Origin: Deltaproteobacteria bacterium
Lineage (GTDB): Bacteria > Myxococcota > UBA796 > SXON01
DNA length: 9,075 nt
Assembly (NCBI GenBank): GCA_947483545.1
Contig: CANKNP010000215.1
Location: 1-9,075, forward strand
Direction of reading: 5' to 3'
The position numbers and the translations under genes were made by a program. How positions within the stretch are numbered: the stretch's first letter is position 1; each line of letters opens with the position of its first letter. This document shows positions 6,325 to 9,075 of this stretch, piece by piece. The notes under the pieces are model-generated. The model was not told where the DNA came from, did not search any database, and saw only the letters and a list, made by a program, of their open reading frames with translations.

Positions 6325-7848
6325 TCAGGGTCCTGTGTCGCCCGCCGTGTCCGTTCCACCGTCGGCGTCCACGTCCACCCGGACCGAGTACGTTCCGTCG
6401 GCACCGGTAAGGGTGCGAGCCACGAGGAGTCCTTCCGCGTGGTCGTACACCAGCACCTCGGCGTAGGGCACCGGTGTGCCGTCCGAGAGGAGGATGCCGC
6501 TCAACGAGGTTCCCGAGGGAAGATCGATGTCGAGGGATACGGAGCCGTCGCTGGTGTCGGTCCAGTCGAAGGTGTAGGCACCCATGTCGGGCTGGGCGGG
6601 TGTGGCTTCGATGCGGAGCGTCGTTCGGGGCACCTCCAACGCGTAGCGGCCGTCGGAGTCGGTCAGCGTGGTCGACGCGTAGCCGCCGTACCCGGTCGCG
6701 ATGGCGGTGACGGCCACACCGGCCGCGGGTGCGTGGTCGTCGGTAGCGTCGCGGACCACCCCTGTGAGCCGTACCGGGTCTTTGAGGGTGACCGTGCCCA
6801 AATTCCTATCCTTCTTGACTTCGAGCCCTTCATAGACGTACGGGCTGAGCGCGGGCACGGCCTCGCTCGGGCTGTCACCGGGGAGTATCTCCACGGTCCA
6901 CGTCCCCGGAGTCAGGGTGAGGGTGAGGACCCCGTTGTCCTGGCCCTCGAACTCCACGACGAGGCTGCCGAGGTCCAGCGACTCGCTGGTGGCTCGGGCG
7001 CGCGGGTTGGGGACTCGCCTGTCCGCGTCGCGTTCCGCGTCGCGTTCCGCGATCAAGTTGACGCTGACCGCCACCCTCGCACCCACCCCAACGTCGAACT
7101 GGGCGCCCTCTGCATCCTCCACCGTGACCGGCAAGTTCTGCGTCGGGATGGGGCCCTCTTTGGGCTCGGTGGTGCCCTCCACGACCAGCTCGTAGGCTTG
7201 GCCAGCTTCCACGCGGGCGAGGTACCACCCATTTATGTCGGAGTAGAAGGTGGCGCTGCGTGAGCCGGTGTCGGTGCGCACGAGGTGCAAGGCAACGCCG
7301 CCCGCTGGCGCGTCGCCGTCGGCGGTCACACGGCCGTAGAGCGGCGCGCCGCCACTGATGACGTCCTCGATCGTCAGTCCCGTGCCCACCCCTAGGTTTT
7401 CGTAGACGACCAGCGGCGTCTGCGTGCTGTCGACTGGCTTCACCGTGATGTTGTAGGGCTGCGCCCCCGGCAACGCCAGCCGGAAACGCCCCTCTTCGTC
7501 GGTGGTCACCGCCCCTCCTTGGCTCAGCCCAGGGCGCTCGGCGCTCACGAGGGCGCTGAGCGGCCCGCTGCTTGAGCTCGCAGCCACCCAGCCCTGCAGG
7601 ACCTCGGCCGACAGTTGGCCCTCTACGATCACCGTGGCGCTGAGCGCGTGCTCGATTTGCTTGGCCGCCCGGTAGTCGTCGGGGGCGAGAATGAAGCTCT
7701 GCGGGAGCAGGCCGAGCGCGTCGTCGGCCGGGGACACATCCAGCCGCAGGGTGCCCGGCTCCACGTTTTCCAAAGCCGCGCGAGCGTCGGTGTTCCCTCC
7801 GAGCTTGAAATCTGCGCAAGCGGCAAACAACAGGAGCGTAACGGTCAC
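6325..7848 (-). CDS. Lipoprotein with several carboxypeptidase-regulatory-like (CarboxypepD_reg-type) beta domains
   Basis: 507 residues from GTG 7848, which overlaps the upstream stop as GTGA and has GGAGG four bases before it. The N-terminus TVTLLLFAAC is a very short lipoprotein signal with a lipobox-like FAAC, making C11 the probable lipidated residue. F at -3 is less usual than L, and the n-region lacks positive charge. The mature part is a string of beta domains of the G-x-V-x-(D)-G...A-x-V-x-(V)...T-D-x-D-G-x-Y/F-x-(L) type, at about 70-140, 168-225, 250-320, 360-415 and 445-495. Typical turns are TTDEEGRFRLALP, YSDINGWYLARVEAG, LTDSDGRYALEVP and LTGADGTYSVRV. Such folds stiffen or display surface proteins and are found in TonB-dependent receptors and peptidases, but no catalytic domain is present. 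The tail DADGGTDTAGDTGP is acidic and threonine/glycine-rich. It is probably a cell-surface or periplasmic structural lipoprotein, with no specific partner identifiable. Confidence 0.88.
   Translation of the reverse strand: MTVTLLLFAACADFKLGGNTDARAALENVEPGTLRLDVSPADDALGLLPQSFILAPDDYRAAKQIEHALSATVIVEGQLSAEVLQGWVAASSSSGPLSALVSAERPGLSQGGAVTTDEEGRFRLALPGAQPYNITVKPVDSTQTPLVVYENLGVGTGLTIEDVISGGAPLYGRVTADGDAPAGGVALHLVRTDTGSRSATFYSDINGWYLARVEAGQAYELVVEGTTEPKEGPIPTQNLPVTVEDAEGAQFDVGVGARVAVSVNLIAERDAERDADRRVPNPRARATSESLDLGSLVVEFEGQDNGVLTLTLTPGTWTVEILPGDSPSEAVPALSPYVYEGLEVKKDRNLGTVTLKDPVRLTGVVRDATDDHAPAAGVAVTAIATGYGGYASTTLTDSDGRYALEVPRTTLRIEATPAQPDMGAYTFDWTDTSDGSVSLDIDLPSGTSLSGILLSDGTPVPYAEVLVYDHAEGLLVARTLTGADGTYSVRVDVDADGGTDTAGDTGP
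7022..7051 (-). repeat. 12-base tandem repeat, about 2.5 copies, inside the lipoprotein gene
   Basis: The unit CCGCGTCGCGTT (plus strand) occurs at 7023-7034 and 7035-7046, with a further CCGCG to 7051. On the coding strand it gives AERDAERDADRR (residues 268-279), a charged insertion between beta domains. The 12-base period keeps the reading frame, so copy-number change would lengthen or shorten this linker without disrupting the gene. Confidence 0.85.
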
Positions 7849-8318
7849 AGGACCTCCAAGGTCCAGGAAGCGCGGGTGGTGGCACCTCCGGCGTCGACGA
7901 TCTTCACGGTCAGCTCCTGACCATCGAATTCTTCGGTCCAGGGCACGACCACGTCGCTCTTCCAGATGTCGCCGCCTTCCTCGCCCTCGGCCGCTTGTGT
8001 CACATACGAAACATCGAAGAGGCGGGCGTTGGCGACCTGCCAGAGGAACAGCAGCGCCGCCTCGGAGTCAGGATCCCTGGCGGCCACGTAAAACCCCAGA
8101 TCTTCGTTGTACGAAATCAGCTCGCCCTCGTCGTGAAACGCCACCACGAGTTCGGGGGGCTCGTTCACGTCGAGCAGTGGCATTTCCCAGGTCACGAAGC
8201 AGGCCATGTTGCCCAACACGATGCAACCGGCATGCCACCCGCCTACGATCCACACCAGCGCGTGCTTCCCGCGGGAGGATGCCCTTCCGCTTCGGGCAGA
8301 ATGCGACGCGGGAGTCAC
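7845..8318 (-). CDS. Membrane-anchored or lipidated protein with a single Ig-like domain; family not recognised
   Basis: 157 residues from GTG 8318, chosen because it overlaps the stop of the upstream gene by four bases (GTGA). The downstream end has the same GTGA overlap with the lipoprotein gene. The N-terminus has a basic stretch (SARSGRASSRGKH) followed by a hydrophobic segment, about 20-43, containing two cysteines (C32 in HAGC, C40 in NMAC). Either could be a poor lipobox, or the segment could simply be an anchor. Residues about 51-157 look like one Ig/cadherin-type beta sandwich (VNEPPELVVAF, FYVAARDPDSEAALLFLWQV, ELTVKIVDAGGATTRASWTL). This pattern is common in myxobacterial envelope proteins, and there is no catalytic motif. 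An alternative GTG at 8255 would begin just before the hydrophobic segment and has GGGAAG nine bases upstream. It is probably an envelope structural component acting with the neighbouring lipoprotein. Confidence 0.78.
   Translation of the reverse strand: MTPASHSARSGRASSRGKHALVWIVGGWHAGCIVLGNMACFVTWEMPLLDVNEPPELVVAFHDEGELISYNEDLGFYVAARDPDSEAALLFLWQVANARLFDVSYVTQAAEGEEGGDIWKSDVVVPWTEEFDGQELTVKIVDAGGATTRASWTLEVL
7849..7857 (-). promoter_or_regulatory. Ribosome binding site deciding the GTG start of the lipoprotein gene
   Basis: On the minus strand GGAGG (7857-7853) lies four bases before the GTG at 7848-7846, within the last codons of the upstream gene. It is the only strong Shine-Dalgarno match seen at a gene start in this window. 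It supports both the GTG start and the reality of the GTGA overlap. Confidence 0.7.
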
Positions 8319-9075
8319 GGTACCAGACCCGGCGGCAGCTCTTGCGGGATGAGCCGGCTCTCCCCGGCCCGCGTGGGTGGGAGCGTGTAAGGAAAGCGCC
8401 CGCGCGCGCCGCAGTCGAACACAATGCTCGTGCCCTCGTCGGCCGGTTTGGTGAACTCACGCCCGAACGCATCGAGCGCGCCGTAGGGGGTGTCTCCCAC
8501 GGTGAGCCTGCAGTCGGACGGCATCCGCGGGTTCACGGTGTAGGTCGTCGGCAGGCGGCGGAATCGAGGGGATACCCGGCGAGTCTCGTTGGCCGCGATG
8601 GTGATCTCTTCGCTCCAGGGCTCCGCGCCTTCATTCCGCAGTTCCAAGCGGTGCGTGCCCGGCGTGAGCTCGATCGGGTTCTTCGCGGTGCCGATCCAGG
8701 TGTCGGCCGAGCCGCTAAGAAAGGCTCCTCGTGGAGTTCCGTCCACCCACACTTCGGCGTAGCTGGTGAGATCGAGGAGCACCCGCCCGGGGCCGGCGGG
8801 GGGGGGGAGGGGCGCGGCGATGGGCGCGGGCTGGTCGCGGCGCGGAGGCTCGCCGCGTGGGGGCGCCTGCCGGGGAGTGGCGAGGGTGGCACCGCTGAGT
8901 GCCTGTACCTCCACGGAAGGCGCCGGGGACTTGAGCGGCGGCGTGCCGGGCGGCGCCCCGCCGTCGTCTGCATGGTCCGCTGGCGGGGGCGAGGCGGGGC
9001 GCGCGGCCGGCGTTGTCGGCGCTCGAGGAAAAAAGGTCCACGCCAAGAGGGCGACGACCAACAGCGTTGCGGCTC
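8315..9075 (-). CDS. C-terminal part of a membrane-anchored PEGA-domain protein, possibly a Ser/Thr kinase tail; 5' end outside the window
   Basis: The frame is open to the right edge, so the start is missing; TTG 9061 is internal to a transmembrane helix (AATLLVVALLAWTFF, about 9073-9029). Numbering from that TTG, residues 13-90 are a proline/alanine-rich linker and 92-170 a PEGA domain (YAEVWVDGTPRGAF, ELTPGTHRLELRNEG, ITIAANETRRVSPRF). Residues about 173-230 are a second PEGA-like or beta segment with C184 and C217 that could form a disulfide. The layout of transmembrane helix, proline-rich linker and extracytoplasmic PEGA is typical of the C-termini of Myxococcota Hanks-type Ser/Thr kinases, in which a kinase domain precedes the helix. 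No kinase residues lie in this window, so that identity is inference. The stop overlaps the next start as GTGA. Confidence 0.85.
   Translation of the reverse strand, partial: AATLLVVALLAWTFFPRAPTTPAARPASPPPADHADDGGAPPGTPPLKSPAPSVEVQALSGATLATPRQAPPRGEPPRRDQPAPIAAPLPPPAGPGRVLLDLTSYAEVWVDGTPRGAFLSGSADTWIGTAKNPIELTPGTHRLELRNEGAEPWSEEITIAANETRRVSPRFRRLPTTYTVNPRMPSDCRLTVGDTPYGALDAFGREFTKPADEGTSIVFDCGARGRFPYTLPPTRAGESRLIPQELPPGLVP
8798..8807 (-). repeat. Homopolymer of ten C (coding strand) in the proline-rich linker
   Basis: Ten consecutive G on the plus strand read as C10 on the coding strand and encode part of the linker APLPPPAGPG. A run of this length can slip during replication and is also a frequent site of sequencing indels. 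In the present sequence the frame is intact across it. Confidence 0.85.

Noticed and set aside
6289..7263. Open plus-strand frame of 324 codons over the lipoprotein gene
   Set aside because: The opposite strand carries clear repeated beta-domain signatures and a good ribosome binding site; the plus-strand translation is Gly/Arg/Val-rich with no motif.
7879..7900. TGGCAC on the plus strand, resembling a sigma-54 -24 element
   Set aside because: No TTGC follows at the required distance, and it lies inside a coding region on the wrong strand for any gene start.

Overview
The window is GC-rich throughout, with GTG starts at several genes and tightly packed or overlapping reading frames. The protein families are an Hsp70 beside a J-like membrane protein, PEGA domains, an AgmX/TonB-like C-terminus, an FHA-GAF sigma-54 activator, a carboxypeptidase-regulatory-like lipoprotein with a DTAGDTGP tail, and a Zincin_1 metallopeptidase. 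This mix points to a Myxococcota/deltaproteobacterial genome. That assignment is inferred from gene content and style, not from a marker gene.

Left half, plus strand (1-3477): three genes joined by one-base stop/start overlaps (TGATG at 798-802, TAGTG at 2669-2673). They are the C-terminal part of an Hsp70-family ATPase that seems to lack the helical lid, a 623-residue single-pass membrane protein, and a TPR protein fused to a Zincin_1-type zinc metallopeptidase. The membrane protein has two degenerate J-like segments without HPD, a BACON/Ig-like domain, and PEGA and AgmX-like domains outside the membrane. Together they look like a chaperone-like module spanning the inner membrane. This is the most unusual part of the window.

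Centre (3478-3671): the only intergenic space of any size. It holds a tRNA-Ala(CGC) gene with encoded CCA and the G3:U70 identity pair, a good sigma-70-type promoter just upstream, and two hairpins between the tRNA and the converging minus-strand operon.

Right half, minus strand (9075 down to 3672): five genes read leftward. First is the C-terminal part of a membrane-anchored, proline-rich PEGA protein, plausibly the tail of a Ser/Thr kinase although no kinase domain lies in the window. Next come an Ig-like envelope protein and a multi-domain lipoprotein, linked by two consecutive 4-base GTGA overlaps. After a 63-base gap with a possible leaderless promoter there is a signal-peptide protein with TPR-like and hydrophobic segments, and finally an FHA-GAF-AAA+-HTH sigma-54 activator. 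The order suggests a cell-envelope cluster carrying its own phospho-signal-responsive regulator. No mobile element, CRISPR array, rRNA or origin was seen.
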